Positions 24,548 to 32,520 of a stretch of 41,950 nt of DNA are shown here, piece after piece; within the stretch, counting starts at the first letter, position 1, and every line of letters begins with the position of its first letter. This DNA is from Maribacter sp. (GTDB lineage Bacteria > Bacteroidota > Bacteroidia > Flavobacteriales > Flavobacteriaceae): assembly GCA_022865355.1 (NCBI GenBank), contig JALHST010000070.1:1-41950 (forward strand). Direction: 5' to 3'. The notes beneath the pieces are model-generated. The model saw nothing but the letters and a program-made list of their open reading frames with translations, searched no databases and was not told where the DNA came from. The position numbers and the translations under genes were made by a program.

Positions 24548-25201
24548 TTATTCATTTGGTTTACTGTTTATCATAGAGACCCCTGACGAAGTTCCTATGC
24601 GTGAAGCTCCCAAGGCAATATATCTTTCAGCCGTTTCCCTATCTTTTATACCTCCCGAAGCCTTTATTTTAACTTTTTCACCAGCAAGTTCTTTAATCAA
24701 AATAACATCCTCAAAATTGGCGCCACCTGACCCGAATCCAGTTGATGTTTTTATAAAATCGGCCTTGGTTTCCATGACCAGTGTGCATGCCATCTTCTTT
24801 TCTTCAATAGCCAAGTAGCAGGTTTCGATAATGACCTTCAAAATATTTTTATGTATTGCCTTCTTTACGGCTCTAATCTCTTCACCTACCAAGTCGTTTT
24901 TGCCTGACTTGAGCCAACCGACATTGATGACCATGTCTATTTCATCGGCCCCGTTACTTATAGAATCCTTTGCTTCCAATATTTTCGATTTCGTAGAAGT
25001 AGCACCCAACGGAAAACCTACCACGGAAACAATTTTAACTGGGGAGCCCATTAAACATTTTTTGGCAAACGCAACATGGCACCCATTTACGCAGATTGCA
25101 TAGAAACCATATGTAATAGCCTCCCCACAAAGCCTTCTGATTTCCGAAATTGTGGCCGTAGGCTTTAGGAGTGTATGATCAATGTAGTTGGCCAAATTCA
25201 T
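24548..25201 (-). CDS. deoC: Deoxyribose-phosphate aldolase
   Basis: This 217-residue class I aldolase cleaves 2-deoxyribose 5-phosphate to glyceraldehyde 3-phosphate and acetaldehyde. It has the start YIDHTLLKP, the Schiff-base lysine motif FIKTSTG and the second lysine motif KIKASGG. I chose ATG 25201 because an in-frame start at 25261 would lie within the regulatory box, whereas 25201 is 19 nt after the predicted transcription start. It is followed by deoD after 2 bp and is divergent from the second kinase gene. The regulon box suggests that sugar phosphate from nucleosides is used under stress. Confidence 0.95.
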   Translation of the reverse strand: MNLANYIDHTLLKPTATISEIRRLCGEAITYGFYAICVNGCHVAFAKKCLMGSPVKIVSVVGFPLGATSTKSKILEAKDSISNGADEIDMVINVGWLKSGKNDLVGEEIRAVKKAIHKNILKVIIETCYLAIEEKKMACTLVMETKADFIKTSTGFGSGGANFEDVILIKELAGEKVKIKASGGIKDRETAERYIALGASRIGTSSGVSMINSKPNE

Positions 25202-25224
25202 AATTTTAGGCAATAGGTGATTTT

Positions 25225-25267
25225 CAAAGGTAAATTCAAAATCGTTTTTCGCGTATGACAAATGTCA
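25225..25267 (-). promoter_or_regulatory. FNR-like box and -7 element for deoC-deoD
   Basis: On the minus strand the box (TGACAAATGTCA on plus, 25256-25267) precedes TACCTTTG (25225-25232), ending exactly 31 bp after the box. The predicted start is near 25220. Confidence 0.82.
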
Positions 25268-25286
25268 CAGAGTTATTATACATTTG
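25256..25286 (+). promoter_or_regulatory. Same box close to the second kinase promoter
   Basis: On the plus strand a good -7 element TACATTTG (25279-25286) ends only 19 bp after the box and 4 bp before the kinase ATG at 25291. The box centre would sit near -30, overlapping the core promoter, which points to repression rather than activation. The mRNA would begin at or next to the ATG (leaderless). Confidence 0.55.
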
Positions 25287-25290
25287 AACC

Positions 25291-26805
25291 ATGCACATCT
25301 TCCAAAAAAATAGCAATATTTTTAATTTACTTTCCGAAGGCATTTCCGAAGGAATTATCGTTGTTAATGAAGAACAACAGATCGTCGCAACCAATTCTTC
25401 CGCCAAGGAAATGTTTGGCTATGTTGAGGATGAGTTATTGGGCAAGCCGCTCGATACTCTGATTCCTTCAAAATATCATCATGCCCATAAGCACCATTTT
25501 GAAGACTTTATCAAGAAAAGTGGGAAGCGCCAAATGGGAATGGGTCGGGACCTGTACGGCGTTCGAAAAGGAGGGGAGGAATTTCCGGTAGAAGCCGGTC
25601 TCAATCCCTTCGAGCTTTATGGACATACCTATGTTATGGCATTGGTCATAAATATTACCGAACGAAAAAAGGCCGAGCAAGAACTCATTCATTGGGCAAG
25701 AATATTTGATGAATCCTTAAACGAAATTTACATATTCGATGCCCATTCATTACGGTTTATAGATGTCAATAAGGGGGCAATTGGTAATATGGGGTACACC
25801 CTGGGAGAATTTAGGCAGTTGACCCCGGTAGACATTGAACCCAAATTTGCGGAAGCTAAATTTCGCAAATTGTTGCTTCCTTTATTGGACAGGAAAAAGG
25901 AGAAGCTGGTTTTTGAAACGGTCCATGAACGTAAGGATGGCACGACCTATCCGGTCGAAGTGCACCTTCAATCCTCTAAAATTGGAGAAAGGGACGTGTT
26001 TGTAGCTATGATCGTTGATATTACCGAGCGATTAAATTATACGAACAAACTTGAAAAAACGGTTGAGCAGCGCACCAAGCAATTGACAGAGGCCTTGGAG
26101 AAAGAAAAGGAACTCAACGAATTAAAAACACGGTTCTTGTCTTTGGTATCCCACGAATTCAAGACCCCGCTTAGTGGCATTTTAACCTCGATTACCTTAT
26201 TGGCCAAATATACCGATACCGATCAGCAAGACAAGCGCGACAAACATATCACCACCATTCGAAATAAGGTGCGGTATTTGGACGCAATTCTAAATGACTT
26301 TCTTGGGGTAGAACGCTTGGAATCCGGGAAGATAAGCTACAAATTAGTGCCATTTCCGCTGAGCAAAATCGTCAACGAAGTTATCTATGACGCCAATATG
26401 TTGCTAAAGACCGGTCAGAGAATAAGCTATCCCGAAAATATCGATGGCATAATACTCAAATTTGATGAAAAAATTCTGGAATTGGCCTTATCCAATCTAG
26501 TGAACAATGCCATCAAATATTCGCCTGAAGATTCAATCATTGATATCACAATAGAAAATGACAACGATCATTTGATAGTAAACGTTATTGATAAAGGAGT
26601 AGGTATTCCCGAAGCGGCACAAAAACATATATTTAATCGTTATTTTAGAGCTGAAAATGTCTTGTTGATCCAAGGGACGGGTATAGGTTTAAATATTGCC
26701 AGACAACATCTTGAAAATTTGGGCGCGACCCTTAATTTTAGCAGTGTAGAAAATAAAGGTTCTATCTTTCGTATAAAAATCCCGGTAGCACCTCTAAAAA
26801 GCTAG
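25291..26805 (+). CDS. PAS sensor histidine kinase (second pair)
   Basis: This 504-residue soluble kinase has PAS1 (about 8-125), PAS2 (130-250), HisKA with His288 (SHEFKTPLSG) and an ATPase domain (FKYS-type N box, VIDKGVGIP, GTGIGLN). PAS1 keeps two residues matching the haem pocket of FixL: His66 and, 20 residues on, Arg86 in GMGRD (BjFixL His200 and Arg220). The hydrophobic residue equal to Ile215 is Gln81, so haem binding is uncertain. The kinase core resembles that of the LOV kinase (ELNELK-RF-S, SHEF-TPLS). It is followed 3 bp later by a response regulator. It lacks membrane segments. Confidence 0.92.
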   Translation: MHIFQKNSNIFNLLSEGISEGIIVVNEEQQIVATNSSAKEMFGYVEDELLGKPLDTLIPSKYHHAHKHHFEDFIKKSGKRQMGMGRDLYGVRKGGEEFPVEAGLNPFELYGHTYVMALVINITERKKAEQELIHWARIFDESLNEIYIFDAHSLRFIDVNKGAIGNMGYTLGEFRQLTPVDIEPKFAEAKFRKLLLPLLDRKKEKLVFETVHERKDGTTYPVEVHLQSSKIGERDVFVAMIVDITERLNYTNKLEKTVEQRTKQLTEALEKEKELNELKTRFLSLVSHEFKTPLSGILTSITLLAKYTDTDQQDKRDKHITTIRNKVRYLDAILNDFLGVERLESGKISYKLVPFPLSKIVNEVIYDANMLLKTGQRISYPENIDGIILKFDEKILELALSNLVNNAIKYSPEDSIIDITIENDNDHLIVNVIDKGVGIPEAAQKHIFNRYFRAENVLLIQGTGIGLNIARQHLENLGATLNFSSVENKGSIFRIKIPVAPLKS

Positions 26806-26808
26806 TAA

Positions 26809-27861
26809 ATGAAAACGATACTATTGATTGAGGACGATAAAGTATTACGTGAAAATACCAAAGAACTCCTAGAACTTTCTGACTTTAAGGTTATCGTCGC
26901 ACCGAATGGAAGGGTTGGTATAGAGCTTGCCAAAGAACGTATCCCCGATATTATCGTCTGCGATATAATGATGCCCGTAATCGACGGGTACGGTGTATTG
27001 CGCGAACTTTCTTCAAATGAGGGAACAAATCAAATTCCTTTTATTTTTCTCTCTGCAAAAATCGAACACAAGGAAATTCGAAAAGGAATGGATCTTGGGG
27101 CCGACGATTATCTCACCAAACCTTTTGAAGAAGACGATCTACTCAGTGCTATAGCAAGCCGTTTGGCAAAAACGGAATTACTTGCACGTATGACCTCTGA
27201 AAAATCTTCACCCTTTCCATCGGTTAGTGAAGAAATAAAAACCTTGAACGAGCTAAAGAACTTTTTTGATGATAATGGGCAAATTGAAGCGTATGGGGAA
27301 GGTGAAATGCTCTATCGGGAAGGTGTGCATTCGCATAAAATTTATCTTATTTTAAAAGGTGTTGTAAAGTGTCATACCATTGATGAGGATGGGAAAGAAT
27401 TGATTACCTCCCTACACAGGGCAGATGATTTTTTAGGTCTTACCTCCTTCGTAAATAATAGTCCGTACCCGGAAACTGCAACAGCGATGGAAGCCGTTGA
27501 ATTGGCCGGAATCTCTAAAGAACAACTCAAAAACATACTTTCCCATAACCAATCTATTTCTTTGGAACTAATGGGCCTACTTACCGAGAACCTTACCGAA
27601 ATGAAGAATCAGTTGCTTCAAATGGCGTATAGTTCGGTACGAAGAAAAACAGCACAGACCTTATTGCAATTCGCCGAAATTTTAAACAAAAAAACCGAAG
27701 AGCCCATAAAAATTTCAAGAAACGATTTGGCCAGTGTGGCTGGTATTGCAACAGAGAGTTTAATACGAACCCTATCGGGCTTCAAAAAGGAAGGCCTCAT
27801 AGACATTGAAGGAAGAAACATCAAAATTATGGAATTGAAGGCGCTGCAGCATGTCATTTAG
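26809..27861 (+). CDS. Response regulator: receiver + cNMP-binding + Crp/Fnr HTH (second pair)
   Basis: This 350-residue paralogue of the regulator at 2056-3126 has the same architecture. The receiver (1-120) has E8/D9/D10, phospho-acceptor D52 and the LTKPFE lysine; a cNMP-type beta-roll (about 145-260) and a winged HTH (280-345) follow. The recognition helix TESLIRTLSGFKKEG has Glu316 and Arg320, the Glu-x3-Arg pair that reads TGA in CRP and FNR, so both regulators may bind the same boxes. No Fe-S cysteine cluster is present. It is co-transcribed with the kinase (3-bp gap) and sits 96 bp upstream of the first usp gene. Confidence 0.92.
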   Translation: MKTILLIEDDKVLRENTKELLELSDFKVIVAPNGRVGIELAKERIPDIIVCDIMMPVIDGYGVLRELSSNEGTNQIPFIFLSAKIEHKEIRKGMDLGADDYLTKPFEEDDLLSAIASRLAKTELLARMTSEKSSPFPSVSEEIKTLNELKNFFDDNGQIEAYGEGEMLYREGVHSHKIYLILKGVVKCHTIDEDGKELITSLHRADDFLGLTSFVNNSPYPETATAMEAVELAGISKEQLKNILSHNQSISLELMGLLTENLTEMKNQLLQMAYSSVRRKTAQTLLQFAEILNKKTEEPIKISRNDLASVAGIATESLIRTLSGFKKEGLIDIEGRNIKIMELKALQHVI

Positions 27862-27896
27862 CAGGTTGACAATAGTTGGCCCTTAAAATTGATAGC

Positions 27897-27939
27897 TGAT
27901 AAATGTCATATCATAGGGAATACGGGTCAGCTACCTTTA
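27897..27939 (+). promoter_or_regulatory. FNR-like box and -7 element for first usp gene
   Basis: Box TGATAAATGTCA (27897-27908) is followed by TACCTTTA (27932-27939), ending exactly 31 bp after it. Predicted start is near 27944, 14 nt before the ATG at 27958. Confidence 0.8.
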
Positions 27940-27957
27940 TAGGTACTGATCATCCCT

Positions 27958-28806
27958 ATGAAGAACGTATTAATACCGACCGACTTTTCCAATAACTCCA
28001 TAAATGCCTTGAATTATGCCTTGGTATTATTCAAGAAAATTCCCTGTAACTTTTACATCGTTCACGTACTTGATTTTGCCGAAAGGCGGGTAGAAGTTAT
28101 TGCCAATGGTCCTTCATTGTTGGAAGCCTCGCCGCATAAAATGGCTAGTGCAGTAAACGAATTGGACAAAATACTGCAAACGGTTCGGGATACCTCCCAA
28201 TTTAGCGGCCATCGCTTTTTTACCCAATGCTATTATGGATTCTTCGTTGAGGTCATTCGTAAACAGGTCATTGACAAAAAAATAGATCTTATACTACTGG
28301 GAACGAAAGGTGCTTCTGGCCTTAAAAAATTCATTATTGGCAGTAATGCCGGCGATGTAATCACCAAGGTGCGTTGTAATGCCCTAATTATACCAGAAAA
28401 CGCACCTCCTCAAGTCCCTAAAAAAATTGTCTTTCCTTCAGACTTTAATTTCTTCTATACCCATGCCATTTTACAAAATATAACCGAAATAGTGAACCTC
28501 TGTAAGGCTTCGATAAGCATCTTGAACGTCGGTACGATACAACCTCAATTAAGTGCCATGCAGCGGCATAACAAGGCTGAATTACAGGATTATATGGAAG
28601 AGATTTTTCCAAGTTCACACGACTTTCAGCGTTTGAAGGGACCTAAAGTCACCGACACCATTCAAGATTTTGTTTCGAACAAAAATATTGACATGATCCT
28701 TATGGTTGCCAAAAATTTAAATTTTCTGCAACAACTTTTGTTTACTACTACTATTAAGAAAGTCAGTTTTCATACCAAGGTGCCCGTATGGGTCTTACAT
28801 GATTAA
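27958..28806 (+). CDS. Universal stress protein, tandem Usp domains (1 of 3)
   Basis: This 282-residue protein has two Usp domains (about 1-143 and 148-281). The first begins IPTDFSNNS and has the ATP-binding motif G-2x-G-9x-G-S (GTKGASGLKKFIIGSN). The second domain lacks this motif, as is usual in Bacteroidota tandem Usps. Usp proteins bind ATP or AMP and aid survival under starvation, redox and other stress. It is the first of three paralogues in a row, each with its own upstream region. The first two have full regulon boxes. It lies immediately downstream of the second response regulator. Confidence 0.92.
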   Translation: MKNVLIPTDFSNNSINALNYALVLFKKIPCNFYIVHVLDFAERRVEVIANGPSLLEASPHKMASAVNELDKILQTVRDTSQFSGHRFFTQCYYGFFVEVIRKQVIDKKIDLILLGTKGASGLKKFIIGSNAGDVITKVRCNALIIPENAPPQVPKKIVFPSDFNFFYTHAILQNITEIVNLCKASISILNVGTIQPQLSAMQRHNKAELQDYMEEIFPSSHDFQRLKGPKVTDTIQDFVSNKNIDMILMVAKNLNFLQQLLFTTTIKKVSFHTKVPVWVLHD

Positions 28807-28836
28807 AATGGCCCCATGATCAGTGCCTTTTTGTCC

Positions 28837-28879
28837 TGACCAATATCATAGTTTATCATCTACCTTACAGATATTTTTG
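28837..28879 (+). promoter_or_regulatory. FNR-like box and -7 element for second usp gene
   Basis: Box TGACCAATATCA (28837-28848) is followed by TATTTTTG (28872-28879), ending exactly 31 bp after it. Predicted start is near 28884, 20 nt before the ATG. Confidence 0.8.
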
Positions 28880-28903
28880 GGTTGATTTTAGAATGGGAGG
28901 CCT

Positions 28904-29764
28904 ATGAAAAACATCCTTATACCCACCGATTTTTCGCGAAATGCCTGGAAGGCAATTGCCTATGCCCTACAATTTTTCAAAAATGAAAAATGTACGTTCT
29001 ATATATTGCACACCTATACTCCGATCTTCTATCGCATTGATTACATGATGGGCGGACCTGCCTTCAGCGCTATACCCGATATGGGGGTAGATATTGCGCA
29101 AGCGGGTTTGGATAAAACATATTTAGATATAAAATTGAAATATCCAAATGAAAGGCATTCGTTCAAGTTGCTTAGCTCCTTTAACACCCTAACCGAAGAA
29201 ATTCAGGAGGTTGTTCAGAGGGAAAAAATCGACCTTATTGTCATGGGTACCCAAGGAGCTACCGGGGCCAAGGAAATTTTTCTGGGCACACATACCGTCA
29301 ATGTTATTAGAAAATCTAAAGTTCCCGTGATCGCCGTACCTCTGGGGTATCGATTTAAAGCCATTAAGTCGATTGTATTTCCGACAGATTACCTGTCATT
29401 ATATATAAAAAAGGATCTACAATGCCTTATCGATACCGCAAAAATGTTTCAGGCCGAATTAAAAATCGTACATGTAATAGAGGACACGAAACTAACGGAC
29501 GAACAAAAAGCCCATAAGACGGCCTTGGAGAAATACTTCAATTCCTTGGATTGCTCGTTTGAGGAAGTTAAAGGAGCATATATGCCGAATGCCGTTTACG
29601 AATACATCGATAAACATCATTGTGGACTATTGGCCATGATGAATCGCGACCATTCCTTTCTAGAGCGATTGTTTATAAAACAGAACATAGATGCCATAGG
29701 GTTTCATTCAAAGATCCCCTTTTTGGTGATGCGTGATTCGGCCAAGATCAATCAAAAGAACTAA
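28904..29764 (+). CDS. Universal stress protein, tandem Usp domains (2 of 3)
   Basis: This 286-residue protein has two Usp domains. The first starts IPTDFSRNA and has the ATP motif GTQGATGAKEIFLGTH (about 124-139). The second (150-280) is degenerate at this motif. It closely resembles the third copy (shared GTQGATGAKEIF-G) and is less like the first, so copies 2 and 3 are the more recent duplicates. A near-ideal Shine-Dalgarno-like GGGAGG lies just upstream of the ATG, unusual for this phylum. It is driven by its own box promoter. Confidence 0.92.
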   Translation: MKNILIPTDFSRNAWKAIAYALQFFKNEKCTFYILHTYTPIFYRIDYMMGGPAFSAIPDMGVDIAQAGLDKTYLDIKLKYPNERHSFKLLSSFNTLTEEIQEVVQREKIDLIVMGTQGATGAKEIFLGTHTVNVIRKSKVPVIAVPLGYRFKAIKSIVFPTDYLSLYIKKDLQCLIDTAKMFQAELKIVHVIEDTKLTDEQKAHKTALEKYFNSLDCSFEEVKGAYMPNAVYEYIDKHHCGLLAMMNRDHSFLERLFIKQNIDAIGFHSKIPFLVMRDSAKINQKN

Positions 29765-29815
29765 AAAATAAAAAATGTAGCATAAGGGCGATCTGCTTGC
29801 AGACCATTTTAAAAA

Positions 29816-29852
29816 TGACCCGTTGCAAGGGCCTTTAAGTAGGAAACGTTTG
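29816..29852 (+). promoter_or_regulatory. Degenerate box upstream of third usp gene
   Basis: TGACCCGTTGCA (29816-29827) keeps the left half-site but the right half is TGCA instead of RTCA. The nearest -7-like element, AACGTTTG (29845-29852), ends 25 bp after it, 6 bp short of the common spacing. It is probably a decayed or weak site. Confidence 0.35.
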
Positions 29853-29880
29853 GGTCGTAACTAATTAAATAGATAGATGG

Positions 29881-30723
29881 ATGAAAAAAATACTTTTGCC
29901 CACCGATTTTTCCGATAATGCGTGGAACGCCATATTCACGGCCATAAAAATATACAATTCCGTACCATGTCAATTTTATCTTCTTAATGCCTATGAACCT
30001 GACGCCTTGAACTTACTTGGTAAAAAAACCCAGCAGCGGCTAGGGGTCATTTACGATTCATTGGCGCAATACTCCCAACAGGAACTCGATAAGGTTTTGG
30101 CCTATCTGCATCAAAACCATCCCAATCCAAAGCACCGATTTGAAACGATCTCAAAATCGGATACCTTGGTAAACGCCGTAAAGGAAATGGTGCTGAAACA
30201 CGACATAGACCTGATAATTATGGGAACACAAGGAGCAACAGGTGCCAAAGAAATTTTTATTGGAAGCAATACCGTTGAAGTCCTTAAAAATTGTACCGGT
30301 TGTACCATGATGGCCGTACCGTCCACTTATAATTTTCAATCCTTTAAAACCATGGTATTCCCTACTGATTTTACAAGATCATATAGAAAACAACAGCTAT
30401 CGCCTATAATCGAATTGGCCACACTTTGGAAATCCAAAATACTGGTTTTACATGTGGCCCTTGAATTTGTTTTGAGCGATATTCAAAAAGCCAACAAGGA
30501 AATCCTAAAAGCGCGTTTTTTGAATTTGGCATATGATTTTCAAAATGTAGAAATGGAGGTCAATGTGGCTAAGACCATTGAAAATTATGTTGCAAATACC
30601 CGTGCCGACTTAATGGCTATTATTTGGCGTCAACATACATTTTGGGAAAATATCATCGGGGAAACGGTAGTTAAAAAAATAGTATTCCATACCGATGTCC
30701 CTCTCCTTGTATTGCCTGAATAA
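29881..30723 (+). CDS. Universal stress protein, tandem Usp domains (3 of 3)
   Basis: This 280-residue paralogue starts LPTDFSDNAW and has the ATP motif GTQGATGAKEIFIGSN in the first domain. The second domain (about 145-279) is degenerate. It lies 116 bp after the second usp gene, with only a degenerate regulon box upstream, so its control may differ, or it may be expressed by read-through. The end is at a TAA at 30721. Confidence 0.92.
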   Translation: MKKILLPTDFSDNAWNAIFTAIKIYNSVPCQFYLLNAYEPDALNLLGKKTQQRLGVIYDSLAQYSQQELDKVLAYLHQNHPNPKHRFETISKSDTLVNAVKEMVLKHDIDLIIMGTQGATGAKEIFIGSNTVEVLKNCTGCTMMAVPSTYNFQSFKTMVFPTDFTRSYRKQQLSPIIELATLWKSKILVLHVALEFVLSDIQKANKEILKARFLNLAYDFQNVEMEVNVAKTIENYVANTRADLMAIIWRQHTFWENIIGETVVKKIVFHTDVPLLVLPE

Positions 30724-30906
30724 AAATAAAGGAAAACAATGCGGAAGAAGCGAATCAAACGGGATATTTTCTTCCAAGATTCCAAACATGAAGCTTATAT
30801 CGTATTCATCGCTATGCGACAAACAAAATGATTTTTATTTTTTAATTGCCCCTTGCTGCGAAGGGATGCCAAAAAGCGTAAAGCCTCATCAATTTACAAG
30901 ATTCAA

Positions 30907-32484
30907 ATGAAGTTAGTGCCTAAAAATGTGGGGCAGGTTGAACCTAAAATTTATCAACTGAAACAGGGTATACCAAGAACCTATTGGCTAACCCGGTTTG
31001 TCATTCTTCGCCTACTGGGAGTACTTTATGCCGTGGCTTTTCTCGTGGCTATTCACCAGATTGTTCCTTTGATCGGTTCGAATGGTCTGCTTCCCGTTGG
31101 GGATTACTTAGCGCGGGTGGGTGATGCAATGGGGTCGCCCCAGGCGGGATTCATGCGGCTCCCTTCAATTTTTTGGATCGATCATTCAAATACTGCTCTT
31201 TTGCTTGTTGCATGGATCGGTTTTTTATTTTCATGCATAGTAATTGCTGGCTATGCGAATTCACTTTTGCTCGTTGTGCTATGGCTCTTCTATATGTCTA
31301 TCGTTCATGTAGGTCAAGACTGGTATGGCTATGGCTGGGAAATTCAACTTCTCGAAACTGGCTTCCTGGCGATATTTCTTTGTCCGCTGCTTGATATGCG
31401 ACCCTTTCCCAAACGACCGCCCCCCATGCCCATCATTGTATTGTTCCGTTGGTTGGCCTTTCGTATTATGTTGGGCGCCGGACTGATCAAAATGAGAGGG
31501 GATGAGGTATGGCGTAACGGTACGGCCCTGTATTCTCATTTCGAGACACAGCCTTTGCCCGGCCCATTTAGCCGCTGGTTCAATTTTCTGCCACCCACGC
31601 TGTTAAAATTCGGCGTTTGGTTCAATTTTCTTGCCGAACTTGTAGCCCCCTGGTTTGTGTTTTGGCCCCGTATCGCCAGACATATAGCGGGATCGGTAAT
31701 AATACTCTTTCAGCTTGTGCTGATTGTCAGTGGTAATCTTTCCTTTCTTAATTGGCTCACAATCATTCCCGCCCTTGCCTGCTTTGATGACGGATTCTGG
31801 TCGAAAATCCTTCCCGGAGTGCTCGTCCGAAAGGCAAAAATCGCCGCGGTCAATGCCGTACCTTCCAAGCCAATGACGGTGACCGCCTGGGTCGTTACGG
31901 CCCTGATAGCAATCCTCAGCATTCAACCGGTCATCAATATGTTATCGCCCCGACAGATCATGAATACCTCGTTCGATTCCCTTGATCTGGTCAATACCTA
32001 TGGCGCATTTGGCTCGGTGGGTCGCGAAAGGATGAACGTGGTGTTTGAAGGCACCATGGATGAAAACCCCGAGGACCATGCTAATTGGAAACCCTATATT
32101 TATAAGGCCCTACCCGTTTCCCTTGATGAAAAGCCTCCTCAGATAGCCCCCTACCAATTGCATTTAGATTGGCAAATGTGGTTTGCCGCCATGGGGTCAC
32201 CGGAGCAATACCCATGGACACTGAACTTAGTCTGGAAACTGCTACACAATGACCCGGATGCGGTTGGACTTTTTGCAGATAATCCGTTTCCTAACAAGCC
32301 TCCTCGATACATTCGGGCCGTATTATATCACTATCGGTTTGCCAAGCCCGACAATGCGGAAGGTCTTTGGTGGCAACGGGAACGCGTTGGCCAACTTTGG
32401 CTGCCCCCACTTTCAGCCAATGATCCGGGATTGTTGCAGTTTTTGAAAGCCAACCATTGGATTTCATTGGCCGACCACAAATAA
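30907..32484 (+). CDS. Lipase maturation factor-like membrane protein
   Basis: This protein of about 525 residues is an integral membrane protein with many hydrophobic segments between residues 25 and 360 and a soluble C-terminal part. Landmarks of the lipase maturation factor (LMF1-like) family include IGSNGLLPVGDYL in the first loop and, near the end, WWQRERVGQLWLPPLS. In animals LMF1 aids folding of secreted lipases; the bacterial role is unknown. I chose ATG 30907 because the longer frame begins with TTG at 30853. It is followed by the glucan phosphorylase gene after 36 bp. No regulon box was found upstream. Confidence 0.85.
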   Translation: MKLVPKNVGQVEPKIYQLKQGIPRTYWLTRFVILRLLGVLYAVAFLVAIHQIVPLIGSNGLLPVGDYLARVGDAMGSPQAGFMRLPSIFWIDHSNTALLLVAWIGFLFSCIVIAGYANSLLLVVLWLFYMSIVHVGQDWYGYGWEIQLLETGFLAIFLCPLLDMRPFPKRPPPMPIIVLFRWLAFRIMLGAGLIKMRGDEVWRNGTALYSHFETQPLPGPFSRWFNFLPPTLLKFGVWFNFLAELVAPWFVFWPRIARHIAGSVIILFQLVLIVSGNLSFLNWLTIIPALACFDDGFWSKILPGVLVRKAKIAAVNAVPSKPMTVTAWVVTALIAILSIQPVINMLSPRQIMNTSFDSLDLVNTYGAFGSVGRERMNVVFEGTMDENPEDHANWKPYIYKALPVSLDEKPPQIAPYQLHLDWQMWFAAMGSPEQYPWTLNLVWKLLHNDPDAVGLFADNPFPNKPPRYIRAVLYHYRFAKPDNAEGLWWQRERVGQLWLPPLSANDPGLLQFLKANHWISLADHK

Positions 32485-32520
32485 AAACTATTTCATCTTA
32501 AATGGTAAAATTTAAAAGAA

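Noticed and set aside
25202-25261. Longer deoC start at 25261
   Set aside because: It would place the start inside the regulatory box, upstream of the predicted transcription start; the family N-terminus fits 25201.
2056-27861. Response regulators as direct FNR-type oxygen sensors
   Set aside because: Neither has the N-terminal cysteine cluster needed for an iron-sulfur centre; any oxygen input would come through a kinase.
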